Of a stretch of DNA of 64,000 nucleotides, positions 1 through 11,260 are shown in pieces (positions within the stretch are counted from its first letter, which is position 1; each line of letters starts with the position of its first letter). The DNA comes from Cladorrhinum sp. PSN259. Taxonomy: Eukaryota > Ascomycota > Sordariomycetes > Sordariales > Podosporaceae. The stretch lies in NCBI GenBank assembly GCA_033725935.1, contig MU867095.1:1-64000 (forward strand). Reading direction: 5' to 3'. The notes beneath the pieces are model-generated. The model had not been told where the DNA came from and made no database searches. It saw nothing but the letters and a program-made list of their open reading frames with translations. The translations under genes were made by a program, and so were the position numbers.

Positions 1-94
<94 letters not shown>
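1..94. repeat. 94-base poly-C run at the window start
   Basis: The first 94 bases are all C and ordinary mixed sequence begins at once afterwards. No telomeric TTAGGG/CCCTAA repeat is present. A pure C run of this length is rare in fungal chromosomes. It is more easily explained as a contig end built from poly-G/poly-C low-signal reads, or as gap filler, than as biology. That is inference; only the run itself is seen. Confidence 0.9.
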
Positions 95-95
<1 letters not shown>

Positions 96-2026
96 AGAGC
101 CTGGGTGGATTCCTGTGCTGCGGGCGTTTTTTTGGATAGACCTACTCGGGCTACGTGATTTCTGTGTACACGATACACAAGTAATCTTCGTTTCCCTGCT
201 TTGTGAGAAACTGGGCGGGTATCTGTTGGAAGTATTGGCGTTCTCGACGACTGTTTTAGCTCTATTTTTGACCATGGGGACGATCGGGTCTCAAGTTTTG
301 GGGCTTTCTATAAATCTTGTTCAGTAATGAGTCATGAAACAATCTTCAAGTGTTCAAAGTTCAACTATCCATACCTCACTGGCAGTAGATAATAGGCGAA
401 TCATTCTTTGCCTTTATTGCCATGCGTTGTTGCTGTGCCGTGAGAGAAAAGCCATATGCAATATTTCCCTGTGACCCCTGAGAGCCGGCATTGTGCATGG
501 ATACCATCAGGCTGCACTGGAAGCGGCTACATGCATCGGCAATGGGCACGTCAGAGCGGCCTGAAAGTGACTATGCCAGGTTAGTAGGGCCAAGAAGTCA
601 AAGTTCTCGTGACGAGCAGGTACCCTGTCGGAAAGAGCCCATGCTTGAAGGCGGTGGCTGTTCTCGCAGTCCACAAACCCAATCCTCGATCATCTTGCAG
701 GAATCTCCCCGATCGATCCACACTGTTCCGAGTATTACTGCGCCGGGGACTCTTGGAGATCCCTGTAAGGTCAACCGAAAGTAAACAAGAACGAAGAAAA
801 AAAACTGTCTCGTCTGAGATTGGAGTGCGAACGGACCTTGAGAGCCGACAATGGGCCAGGGAAGGCTGAAAGATGTAAGGATTCGGTATAGATGCGCGGG
901 GTGGAAAACCCAAGTCGTATCAGGTAGAATGAGCTGAACCCCGACGTCGAATGAAGAGACTGCGGATTCTAGAATATACTTGAATCTTCAGAAAGCAGGC
1001 CCTTTAGGGGGCGCTGTGCACCATAAAAATTTAGTTTGCTGGTATGGCTCATTCGATCGCAGGGCTGAGAGAGAAGCTCGCACCTTTCGGCTTTACCTAA
1101 AGGGGCTTTTGAGTAGCTAGCATTAGGAGGGACACTCGAACGATCTGTGGAGATCCGATGTCTTCCTTGGATGTTTGTTATCGAGTAACCCGCTGGCAGA
1201 AGGCCCTTGTTACATGCTCGAAGTATTCCGCAACATCAGATTAGCTTGTTAATCGTACCAGCAAGTCCTCAAATGCTTCTATACAGGCCGGTCGGAATAA
1301 CCTGACAGACAAGCCTGCCGTGATCCGAAGTGTAAGGGAGATCAGGTTGAGATAACGAACAATTCTGGTACACGATACTGCTTTTCCGAAAGCTGAGACC
1401 TGCAAGCCTCGACGGCGGTGCTGAGGCCGAGACGGTGAGTAATGCATGATCAGTGAGAGAAGAAAATAAATACAATGTAAAAAATGACTTAAAAAGCTTA
1501 ACAATGAAACACTTTGTCTTCAACACGTAAGCGGATCACAATCGAGAATGGGGAAAAACCGAACTCTATTAATTTGATGATGGCATTCAAACAATGGCAA
1601 AAAGCTTAAACCTAGAAGTCACATGAAATGCCATACTAAGAAGGAACAGATGGTATGGATAGTCCACAGAATGATGTTATTCCCAAAAGCTTGATCTTAA
1701 GTGGGGGGTTGGGGTCTAATTTGACCCCCACAAACTCTTCCCCAAATTGGGGAAGAGATGGAGAACATCACAAGGGTCCACTGCGGGGCTAACGTCGGGA
1801 TCACCTGGCCCCGCCATGAAGATTCCAATTGGGCTGGGCACATGGAATCCTGCAAGCTGAAAGCGGGAAGGCATTCCGCTGCATCCTTTTGCACAGCGGA
1901 CAATCAGTTTGTTGCGCAGACCTTACGCAGTAGGTACCTACAAGTAGCTTCCAGAAAGGGAGCTTTCAATTTTTTTCTTGAGAAGATTATGATGGACTCA
2001 TACCCATAGTAAAGCCAACAACAAAC
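95..2026. other. Intergenic region upstream of LST8
   Basis: No reading frame here looks like a gene; all are short and lack recognisable domains. The region carries the LST8 promoter and 5' leader. The only structured element I see is a pair of G/C-rich inverted repeats at about 1701 to 1757, some 270 bases before the LST8 ATG. Confidence 0.6.
1735..1757. repeat. Perfect inverted repeat, 11-bp arms, 1-nt centre
   Basis: CTCTTCCCCAA is followed by a single A and then by its exact reverse complement. Just upstream, at about 1713 to 1728, GGGGTC and GACCCC form a second small stem inside G- and C-rich tracts. Both lie about 270 to 310 bases before the LST8 start codon. The symmetry could be a dimeric transcription-factor site or a transcript hairpin. 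No function is shown. Confidence 0.7.
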
Positions 2027-3201
2027 ATGTCGGTCATTCTTTGCACAGGTAAGCAAGCTTCTTTATACATCTATTCTTCCCTATCTCTTTTCTTTCACTG
2101 TGGATCACTGACCGATCGTCGCGACAGCGGGCTACGACCATACAATACGGTGCGCAAACAACGACACCAGCCTGTCGCAAGGCTCAGATATACCAAGCTA
2201 ACATAATACCTGCATCAGGTTCTGGGAGGCCCTTTCTGGAATCTGCTCGCGGACCATCCAGCATCCCGATTCCCAAGTCAACCGACTATGCATCTCCCCC
2301 GATAAGCGGTACCTCGCCGCTGCCGGCAACCACGCTGTGAAGCTCTTCGATATCCGCTCGACGAACCCCCAACCTTTGCTCGTGTTCGAGGGCCACACCG
2401 GTAACGTCACAGGCGTTGCGTTTCATTGTGAGGGGAAATGGATGGTTACGAGTTCCGAGGATGGCACTGTCAAGATCTGGGAAACCAGGACTGGCCACAT
2501 CCAGCGCAGTTACAACCATGGCTCTCCTGCAAATGATGTGGTTATCCACCCCAACCAGGGCGAGATCATCAGTTGCGACCGCGCCGGCAGCATCAGGATA
2601 TGGGATTTGGCCGAAAACACTTGCTCACACCAACTAATCCCCGAAGATGAGGTGGCTATCACCAGCGTCACCGTTGCTAGCGATGGTAGTCTGCTATGCG
2701 CAGCTAGCAATTCGGTACGTCTTCATTGAAAATGAGATCATCACAGCAGTCAAATAATTAACTATTCCTGTCCCCATTTTTCAGGGTAACGTTTTCGTCT
2801 GGATGCTCACCACAGCCTACGACCACACCCAACTGGTCCCCCTCACACACTTCTCGGCACATAAACACTGCATCACGCGCATCCTCCTCTCCCCAGACGT
2901 CAAGAAGCTCGCGACCTGTAGCGCCGACCACACAGCCAAGATCTGGGAAGTCAAAGAAATGGAACCGCTACCGCAGGATGCCCCAGAAAGGCCGTTCCCA
3001 CTGGAAGCAACACTGACCAACCACCAACGGTGGGTATGGGATTGCGCCTTCAGCGCCGACAGCGCATACCTCGTCACAGCCTGCAGCGACCACTATGCCC
3101 GCTTGTGGGAGTTGCACAGCCAGCAGGTGATTAGGCAGTACAACGGCCACCACAGAGGTGCGGTCTGCGTTGCCTTGAACGACTACTCCGAAGCCAGATA
3201 G
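2027..3201 (+). CDS. lst8: LST8, WD40 subunit of TOR complexes 1 and 2
   Basis: Exons are 2027..2048, 2128..2149, 2219..2714 and 2785..3201, giving 318 residues, the usual LST8 length. Introns are GT-AG, and the second has a GCTAAC branch site near 2196. The protein starts MSVILCTAGYDHTIRFWEA and is a seven-bladed WD40 propeller with blade endings such as VKIWE, IRIWD, AKIWE and ARLWE. It ends in NDYSEAR, matching the NDSVLG-type tail of animal mLST8. In the family it binds the TOR kinase domain and stabilises TORC1 and TORC2. The first two exons are only 22 nt each. The stop is TAG, and the frame behind it stays open for another 185 codons. It is convergent with the SCY1 gene downstream. Confidence 0.95.
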
Positions 3202-3759
3202 GATGGGACTCAGAGTGATGTTGTTTCTACCGCAGGAGGAGGCGATAAAGGAAGAGGATTGGTGACAGCGACAGTGAACGGGGGAGGTGGAAGAGGAGCA
3301 GGTAACGAGCATTGCGTCACTGTTAGTGGCATCATCGCGCCTTCATCATCAAAGCAGCAACAGCGACAAATGAGGATTTTGGTCGGCGGAAGGCATCATC
3401 AACAAAAGCGGAGGTCTAAATCTAGTGGTATGGGTAGGTCAAGGCCGCCGCCAAAGAAGGGACAAGGACAATTGGTGGTTGAGATTACGCCGCCTTCACC
3501 ACCGCCGCCGCCATTGGCCCCGCCCGAACTGGAGTCAGCACCGCCAGTTCTGGCCTCAAATCCACCTATATACTCGTCGGAGGATGTGAGTGTTGAGGAG
3601 GAGCGAGGGCTTGAGGGGCCTGGGCCTCCGTCGCCTGCTGTGATGTTGTTGCAGCCGCAGCCGCAGCCTCGACCGTCTTGCATGAAGAGCCACAATTCGA
3701 TCATTGAGCTCATCCAAACACGGAATGAGAAGTCTAAAGAGGCTGGTCTGTATTGGTGA
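3202..3759 (+). other. Open frame in phase behind the LST8 stop (possible C-terminal extension)
   Basis: After the TAG at 3199..3201 the same frame runs without a stop to TGA at 3757..3759. It would encode a disordered stretch: a Gly-rich start, a basic KRRSKSS segment, proline runs, and a less repetitive end (NSIIELIQTRNEKSKEAGLYW region). Its own first ATG-like codon is GTG at 3262; true ATGs come later, the first at 3370. The default reading is 3' UTR. Stop readthrough, or splicing of a 78-nt segment 3158..3235 (gtgcgg to taccgcag, divisible by three, contains the stop), could translate it. The splice route would delete the closing strand of the propeller. Confidence 0.35.
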
Positions 3760-4556
3760 AAGTAATCTTTCGGGAGTGGAGAGAGAGGTATTTGGTACTT
3801 ATACCATGGTCCAATCATATTTTTTAAAAACCTTTTTGTGTACTTCCTTTTTTTTTTAATGAGTGATGGAGGATGAGCTGACTAATGAGCAAGCGGCATT
3901 TAATGAGATGATAGTCGGATAATTGCATGTGATATTTTCTTTTTATAATACATACTGCTAAGTGGTGGGGCAAGCAAACAAATTGTGTGTATGAAGTTTG
4001 ACTGTGTTTGTTGTTGTTGCTGTTATTTCTGCTCCCGAGTACAGCGTCCTACGTACCTACATTTATATCAAAACGCCACAATGCCGTAAATCGATTGTAT
4101 TTGGGTTACAGTAGAACCTCCGTTCCTGTCGCTCAAACTTCCCGGGAAACCTCAAACGCCACCGACCGGCCTTTTTTTTTTTTTTTTCTGTGCATATAGC
4201 AAGATATCTAAAATCGCTCCTTGAACTTTAGTAACGATAAAGAAAATGAAAATAAAAGGAAAATAATTATAACTTTTTCGCTCGATCAATTTTTTAAATG
4301 AGATGGATGATATCCGCCGCCCTGGATGAATCGCTTCTTCGCTGCTTGCAAGAGAAAAAAAAATTGCACATAAAATCTTATGTAGATGGTAAAACTGAGC
4401 AATCATAAATTCATACCGATCCAGTCGGAAATCCGAAATTTCCGTTCCCACCTCCCTTTCTTTCTCTTTTTTTTTTCTCTATACACCAGTTCATTACCCA
4501 TATCACCACAAGCAGACATCCTCTCATTCAAATGCACCACTCATTAAAACCGCATT
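3760..4556. other. Convergent intergenic region LST8/SCY1
   Basis: AT-rich sequence with several T-tracts, as expected for two facing 3' UTRs and terminators. No gene is visible. Confidence 0.6.
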
Positions 4557-7301
4557 TTACCACCCACCCCACCCATCATCTCCTTCATCATCCTTAACCC
4601 CCGTATCAATCACCTTCTTCTTTTCGGGTGCGGCCGTCTTCTTCACCACAACCGGCGTCTTCTTCACCGCAGGCGTCACTGTCTTCTTCACCACCGGACT
4701 ACTCGTTGCTCCCCCTTTACTCAACCCTTTCGGTAACGCCTTGCCTCCCAACGCTCCTCCTTTCTTCTTCTCTGCTTGTTGCGCTAGCCAGCCCGCAAAA
4801 TCCGGTTCCGACCCATCGTCAAACGGTGTTGACGTGGCCGTTGCTGCCGCCGCCGCCTTCTTTTTCGGCTTCTCAGCAAACGGATTATCGTCCTGAACAG
4901 GAGTACTCGAACCAGCCGTGCCATTGTCGTCGTCATCCATATCCCCCATATCCCCCCAAGCATCCACTTCCTCATTGTCATCTTGATCATCATCGGGGAA
5001 GAATGATTCCCCACCACCAGCACCAGTCGATGATGGATTCCTCGTCAAAGGCGCAGAAGGCGGTGGCGATTTAAGCGCCTGCCTATGTAACGCCGAAGCA
5101 GAACTTGACGCAGGCGTAGCCGTAGCAGGCCGTTTTGGCGGTGCTGTTTCCGTGACCCCAGCAGCAGAGGCGCCAATCTCTCCAGCCGCGGCGGAGAGCT
5201 TGTTAGTGAACGATGAGATCGCCCACCCAGCCCAACCGGCGCCGCCAGCCGCCGAGGCTTCAGTCGAAGGCGTCCCCATCCTAGCCGCCGCTGCACCCTC
5301 AGCGGGTAACGCGGTATCCGGCATCCCAGCAGCCGCTTTCTTGATCTTTTGCATATAAACATCAAGCGTCTTAAGCGCCTGATCACGAATAAGTTTTTCC
5401 TTATCAATAAGCAGTGGAGATATGGCCGGTATCAACCGGCAGGCGCAATCTTCGTCTGAAAAGTATTCTGAAGTGACAGATAGTGCCATCAACGCCGCAT
5501 TACGAGCGTGCAAGAATGGATCCCTCAGTGAGCGACCGAAAGCTGCGATCAGCACTTTTGTGCGCGAGGATGTCCCAAGATGCTTGGCGATTTTGCCCAG
5601 ACATATTGTGGTGTTGGTACGGATACCGGGCTGCTCGTCGTTGGCGGTTTTTGCCAGGTATTTGAGCAGCTCGCCGTTGATTGTTCGGTCCGAGAGTTTT
5701 GTGATGATTACGAGAACAGATTTTAAGGTTTGTTCTCTCACTACTGGCGCAATGTCGGTGAAGCCTGAGACCTGGAAGACAGTTAATATCACAAACTTTC
5801 AATTTCACACAGTTTCTAACAACTTACAATTTGAGGGAATATTTTGTCGTTTACTGTTTTTTGCGATAGCCTGTCAATCATATGTGGCAGGTTGTCCAAC
5901 AAGCATACCCTGATCGCCCTGTCAGGGTTGCTGAACAGCCGTAGCAGTACGGGCAGAACCTTGGAGTCGAAATCCTCATTCGACAGCTTCGTAGCAATCT
6001 TCATGACGAGTCCGAATGCTTTGGGACCGCCACCACCAAATTCTACTGATTTTAACAGTTCCGGCAGAACTTTCATCTTGAAAAAGTCTTCGGGAAAGTC
6101 ATCTGTCAACTGGTCCAAGTCACTGTGATAGGTCAGTACACCGACCCGAGAACGAATCGAGAAATCAAACACTTACTCAAGGAAGGCCTCCCGTTCCTCT
6201 TCTGTCTTGACTCCAAGATTCTCGACTCCATCGGTCAGTTTGATTAATGGGGTATCAAAAAAAGAACCACTCCGACGACCTTGCTCGAGGAAGTGCGCCA
6301 CGGTCAGCCTTGCTTTAGGGTTTGCATTGGTCAAGCGCTTGTAGGTAGAGTGTAGACTTGGTGGAATGCCTTTGGTCTGCCCTGCCTGATCACTGGTGAA
6401 GGTTCCATTGAAAACCTCAAATATCAAAGCAGCAAAATCCCAGGCATCAACAGCCGAGTGAGGATTCCGCTTAATAGCATCCCAGCCCGACTTTGCCAAC
6501 TCAGGAGGAGTATAGCGCCCCGAGTCTGGAACGAGACTGCCATATGTCTGCTTCGGGTCAGCGATCTGTATTTTGTGATTTGCTCGTCATCACAACCTAC
6601 GTATATTACGGCCTCGTCATCTTTGACGTTGCTGAGAACCTCAAAACCACCAAGTTTCCATTCACCACTTTCTGTTGTGTAAACAGAAGCAACTTTGAGA
6701 TTGCCGTGGACCGAGGATGCCTCATCGTTGATGAACTTGACTGTCCTCTGTGTTTCGTCATGTCAGGCTTGATCCAGTTTTTCGACATGAATTCAGGACT
6801 GACCGCAATGCTATAAAGACCCCATTTCGCGGTTTCGGGACTCAAGCTCTTTCGTTTAACGTGCCACCGCAGGGGTACTAGCCGTTCCGTCGCAATATAG
6901 ATGTACGAGTCTGACTTTTTCAAACAAATCAGTTTGGGTGTCCTCGCGTGTGTTGCCGTGCGGGTGTCCTACTTCGACCGTGTCGAGCACTTTGATCACG
7001 CCTGGATGGCGAAGTGTTCGAAGCTTCTTCAGCGCATTTCTAGCAAGGGGCAAGGATGATCGGTTCGCGGCGATATCGAACGAGAAGATGCTACAATCGG
7101 AACCGTCTTCCTACATAGAAAAGAAACCCGTTAGTCATTTGTACTCGAGTCATGCGCTGAAAGGGGAAAACACACTCGTCGGGTGCCGTTGTACAGGGTC
7201 CAGATGGAGGGGTCGAGATCGACTTTATCGCCAAAGGTATATGGGAAAGGGGGCCCCTTCGCCGCCATCGCCGAAGCGACGGCCGACTTGAGAAAGTCCA
7301 T
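4557..7301 (-). CDS. SCY1/Cex1-family pseudokinase (SCYL1-like)
   Basis: Exons on the minus strand are 7301..7176, 7110..6973, 6914..6804, 6747..6601, 6547..6177, 6122..5828 and 5771..4557, giving 800 residues. The start MDFLKSAVASAM and the kinase-like N-lobe (FPYTFGDKVDL, LPLARNALKKLRTLRHP) match fungal Cex1. A catalytic HRD and DFG are not apparent, as expected for a pseudokinase. HEAT-like helical repeats follow (for example KVLPELLKSVEFGGGGPKA, QTLKSVLVIITKLSDRT), then a long Ala/Pro/Lys low-complexity tail. The family acts at the Golgi/COPI interface, and yeast Cex1 also works in tRNA nuclear export. The C-terminus is acidic and ends DDGWGGW, resembling tryptophan-based coatomer-binding motifs. 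The start was chosen from family similarity, because the frame is open 18 codons upstream. Confidence 0.93.
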
Positions 7302-8953
7302 CGCGTAAAAGTAAGATTCAGGCCACAGGTGTTTGTTGTTCCGAGTGGATTGCACGGCGCTGGGAGGTGCTTGTCGTCATAAAATCGCCTGCGGACAAGG
7401 AGCTATTCAGTCCAGATTACAGGAAAGGGGAGGCTAATCGCAAACCGCAAGCTGTTATCGCGCAGCGACCGTCGCACCAGCAAGACACGCTAGTCCGCTG
7501 TGAGTAGGCGGAGATATGCACGTGCCACATAGAGCGCCGAGTGTAGATGACAGCGGAATGATTTTCTCCAAATGTTGTCTTTCCCCACGTTCTTCCATCC
7601 ATTTGATTCCATAATCGCACTCAGCAATTGTCAGCTCCGCGCAGCCATTCAATTTCACAATTCCGGACCCGATTTAGCGCAATCTCGATTTTTTCAAATC
7701 CAGTTTCCCCGAGTGGCTTTATTCATCATTGAACATCGACCGCGTCTCCATCCAATCGCCGCCCTCATGGCCTGGTAGGGTTATAGGTATCACCCATTGT
7801 TCAGGGCAGGCCTGGCTCGAGGGTTGTTTGTGTGGATGCGGACGCTCCTCGGAAGGTTGCAGCGAACGGAGTGACTGACGGGAGACTCGAGTCGGCCTAG
7901 TCTCACTCTTAGGAGGTAAGCTTTCATATTCCGCATTGTCATTTCATCCTATTCAATCCAGTGTCAGTGATGAGCAAGCTGGTAAAAGGTCAGACAGCCA
8001 CTGCGCTCTTCAGGTATTATGGTTCTGGTGGTGGTCGGGCCTTGCGCCTTGGCGCGTCCAACGCTTATCTCCGCATTTCACGCGCTGTCTCAAGACCACT
8101 TGACAGTGTGAGAAATGTAGAAGTCGGATAAATCAATCCATTGTGGATCTGCCACTTCACGGAGTTCTGTGCTCATTCAATATGGACACCGGGACCAAAG
8201 GCTGTGGCAGACATCTTGAGACACGATTCGGCTCAGGCGGAATCTGTCTCCGCCTTTCATTAGCTTCGGCTGATGGATGGCTGGCTTCTCGCTCCCGAAA
8301 TCATGAAACCGCTGAGCTGAGCTGGATGATGACCAAAATGAAAAACTGTAAAGATCTGAGACACGTGTTTTGTTTGATTTTTTAATCAAATTGAAATCAA
8401 AACTTGCAGCAGGGCGCTAATCATCCTCTCATAGGCCACAGGGCTCTCTCGGGCCGTACAGAGTATTACCTTTGCTAGTAGTCGGAGTCTGTGACAGATT
8501 GTAGACGATGTGGCAAAGCAGCAGTTTCTAACAAGGCACTGCTTCGTAGCGCTCATTTTCCACATCAGTTACCTGTAAGCATATATTCTGCCATTTCTCT
8601 AAATCCGCTAGATCTCTACCTACCTAGCTCGCTCCGCCTGAGCTGATGAAGCGTCTGGGTTCCGGGATTGATGAAAGGGAGGACTGCCCCACACTTCCAA
8701 TGGAAGCAAGTTGTTGTAGCCTGCCTCTTTATTTCCCGTGCCACACACATTTCATTTTGAGGCCATGTTTTCGTGGATAATCTTAGAAAAAAAACTGCAA
8801 TTATGCAGTTGTATTTTTTTTTTCTTCTTCCTATCTTAGTAGCTCTTTTCTTACTCGCTAACCCACCACCGTGGTAGTAATTTTACATGCAAGAGGTGTC
8901 TTGGCATTCCATACCTTAACGAACAGCAACTCGCTTGCCATGACATTTTGTTC
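7302..8953. other. Divergent promoter region SCY1 / unknown gene
   Basis: About 1.65 kb between two divergent starts. Only short frames without domains are present. The bases just before the right-hand gene contain T-tracts and look like a transcribed leader. No clear RNA gene or repeat is seen. Confidence 0.55.
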
Positions 8954-11260
8954 ATGTCGCCGCCACGAGTCCCGTCTCACCATTCGGGGGGCCGCATAGC
9001 TGCCACGACCATGGCTTCCGGTGCGCCTCCAGCCACCTCGACGTCCAAAATGACTACCACTGCCTCGCAGGCAGCGGCGGCCGCGGCCAATCAAAAGCCT
9101 AAAACCCAATTTAGCTTTGAACTACCTGGCTTTCACATTCCCTGTTCTTTCCCTGGGTGTTCAGCGAAGCTGGATGGAAAGCGCGATGTGTTTTGCTCCG
9201 AACACATGCCGTTCCTGTCCATACCATCCAAATCTATACCCTTCACGGGCCATCAGGCTTTTGCGCCGCCGCCATCACCACCAATCACGAATGGCGCCGA
9301 GTCCATCGCAGCCACTGTCGTTCCCACCGTCGCTCCCTCGCAGCCGCCTTCGCAGCCGCAGCCGAAGCCGAGTCCCAGTCCGGCTCCGGACCTCAGCTTA
9401 CCGTCTCCGCAACGCCAGCTTCCAATCTTAAATCCTAGAAAGATGCTGTCCGAAAATGAAAAAAGTCGGCCACTCATCTTGAAGCGTAAAAGCGCCGCAA
9501 ACCCATCTCGCATCATAACGCAGCAGCCAACGCCCAAACACACCACTCCCCCACTTATCGGAGAGTCAGCGGCACCTACCATGTTGCCAATATCGACGAC
9601 AACGACGACGACGAGCGCGGCAACCCCGCTAGTGGCCCCATCGCCGGCTGTCAACTCTCCGCCTATTAGTCCTAGTCATTCGCAGAGTGGTGAGCCTGCA
9701 AAAAAGCGATTGAAGACTTCTGAATCTTTGGGTGATTCATCCGAGTCGCGACTCAATGAGCAAACTTCTCATCGAATCTCAACGCCAGCTGAAGCAGCCA
9801 AGCGATCGATCGCGCAAGCATCGACTAGCAAGCAGCCTACTATTCTCAAAGCCTCAGAGGAGAAGAATGTGACCGCTCCGAAACGAGCCTCCAGGGCCGG
9901 GCAGCCAATCAGGAAAATGGCCCTCCCAGCGACTATCAATTTCATCAAACCAAAATCATCATCTGCTGGCCCGTCTCCAGAGATTAAAAGCTCAAGTTCA
10001 TTTAACGGTTCGCCAGAACATCCCCAAAAGGCTGATCCGTACACAAAATTCAACCAGTCGTTCAATTGGCCGCCACCTGCAGCTCCAGCGCCCAACCAGG
10101 CGAACTCTCCTCTCAGATCTGCTAGCAACGGATTCGTGAACAAATTCCAGAACGAGCCAGTCAATTCAGACTTACCGACTTTGAAAACGAATCAATTTTA
10201 TGATGAGCAACCTTTGGTAAATGGACGAGCCGAGCCAAATGGACCACTGTTTGCAAACGCTATGTTCCAGACGAACGGTCTCCAGAAATCAAATGTGTGT
10301 CCAAATGGTTTGTTCCAGGCAAATCAACAACAACAGCCAACTGGGAAGCCACAAGCAAATGGCCAACTCAAGGCAAAGAAAACCACCCCTTCTACAAAAC
10401 CGCACCAGCCTGCTGGAAAACAACAGCCACGTCCTCATGCCGAAACACGATCATCAACAGCTTCTTTCGATTCAGACGTGGAGATGGCGGACGTTGAGGA
10501 CTCGGAAACTGATGCATCAAAACCTAAAATGAGCAACCGCGTATCGTCCAAAATAACGAGCCTTCCACCGCCTCTGAAGCCCGTCAGCAAGCTTAATATC
10601 CCTTCTCGGCCTTCAGTCAGCCTACCGGTCCCTTCTCCAAAACTACCCGCCTCGCCTATTGAACCTACGGAGTTGGACATGCTGATCTACTCGCAAGAAG
10701 GTGCTTCTACTCCGCCACCAGGACTGACTATCCCAAAGCGCAAAGCATCGATGCCTCAGCCTCGACAAGATGATGCAATTTGCCTCGACGAGGATGCACC
10801 TCCGCCTCCAAAACCAAAGGAAGATGAGCCTCTCTATGCCAATATTGATCCCCGCGTTCACTGGCCCCAGGATCACTCTGAAGAATGGTATGCCAGGAAA
10901 CAGATTGAGATCGCGGCCAGAGGCAAGCGGAAAGATAACTACGGCAAAGCTGCGCAGAGGCTGAGGGAGCAGAGACTAAGTAAACCTGCTGTTTCGCCGG
11001 AGGAGTTCGAGAACTCGTTGGAAGAAAAGATTCAGAGTAATCCTGCGTGGGTGAGGGCTTTGAAGAGGCTAAATGGGCTTTCGGTTGAAGATGTTGACAC
11101 TCCCGTAGAGACTGGACAGGTGAATGGAGTTAATGGATTTGGTGGAGGAGGAGAGGGCATTGGGAGTGTGAACGGCATCGGTGAGAAGAGGATAAGAAAG
11201 TTGAAGAGGACTGGGAGTGGTTTCAGCATTCGGGCCGATTTGAATGGGACTGTGGAGTGA
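8954..11260 (+). CDS. Proline/serine-rich protein of unknown function with a small Cys/His motif
   Basis: A single exon of 768 residues is read from ATG 8954. A second ATG at 9011 has a better context (GACCATGG) and would give 749 residues; either may be used. Near residues 64 to 84 is C-x4-C-x11-C-x2-H, which could bind one zinc. It is preceded by FELPGFHIP and is the best-ordered N-terminal part. The middle 500 residues are disordered, rich in Pro, Ser, Asn and Gln. The last 150 contain a compact charged segment (DPRVHWPQDHSEEWYARKQIE; then KAAQRLREQRLSKP; NPAWVRALKRLNGL), probably the conserved domain. Basic clusters (PAKKRLKTSE) suggest nuclear location. I do not recognise the family. Confidence 0.75.
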   Translation: MSPPRVPSHHSGGRIAATTMASGAPPATSTSKMTTTASQAAAAAANQKPKTQFSFELPGFHIPCSFPGCSAKLDGKRDVFCSEHMPFLSIPSKSIPFTGHQAFAPPPSPPITNGAESIAATVVPTVAPSQPPSQPQPKPSPSPAPDLSLPSPQRQLPILNPRKMLSENEKSRPLILKRKSAANPSRIITQQPTPKHTTPPLIGESAAPTMLPISTTTTTTSAATPLVAPSPAVNSPPISPSHSQSGEPAKKRLKTSESLGDSSESRLNEQTSHRISTPAEAAKRSIAQASTSKQPTILKASEEKNVTAPKRASRAGQPIRKMALPATINFIKPKSSSAGPSPEIKSSSSFNGSPEHPQKADPYTKFNQSFNWPPPAAPAPNQANSPLRSASNGFVNKFQNEPVNSDLPTLKTNQFYDEQPLVNGRAEPNGPLFANAMFQTNGLQKSNVCPNGLFQANQQQQPTGKPQANGQLKAKKTTPSTKPHQPAGKQQPRPHAETRSSTASFDSDVEMADVEDSETDASKPKMSNRVSSKITSLPPPLKPVSKLNIPSRPSVSLPVPSPKLPASPIEPTELDMLIYSQEGASTPPPGLTIPKRKASMPQPRQDDAICLDEDAPPPPKPKEDEPLYANIDPRVHWPQDHSEEWYARKQIEIAARGKRKDNYGKAAQRLREQRLSKPAVSPEEFENSLEEKIQSNPAWVRALKRLNGLSVEDVDTPVETGQVNGVNGFGGGGEGIGSVNGIGEKRIRKLKRTGSGFSIRADLNGTVE

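Noticed and set aside
3399..3818. Minus-strand frame with Gly/Ser runs behind LST8
   Set aside because: It overlaps the in-phase LST8 frame on the other strand and is made of the complement of its Pro triplets; no start context or domain.
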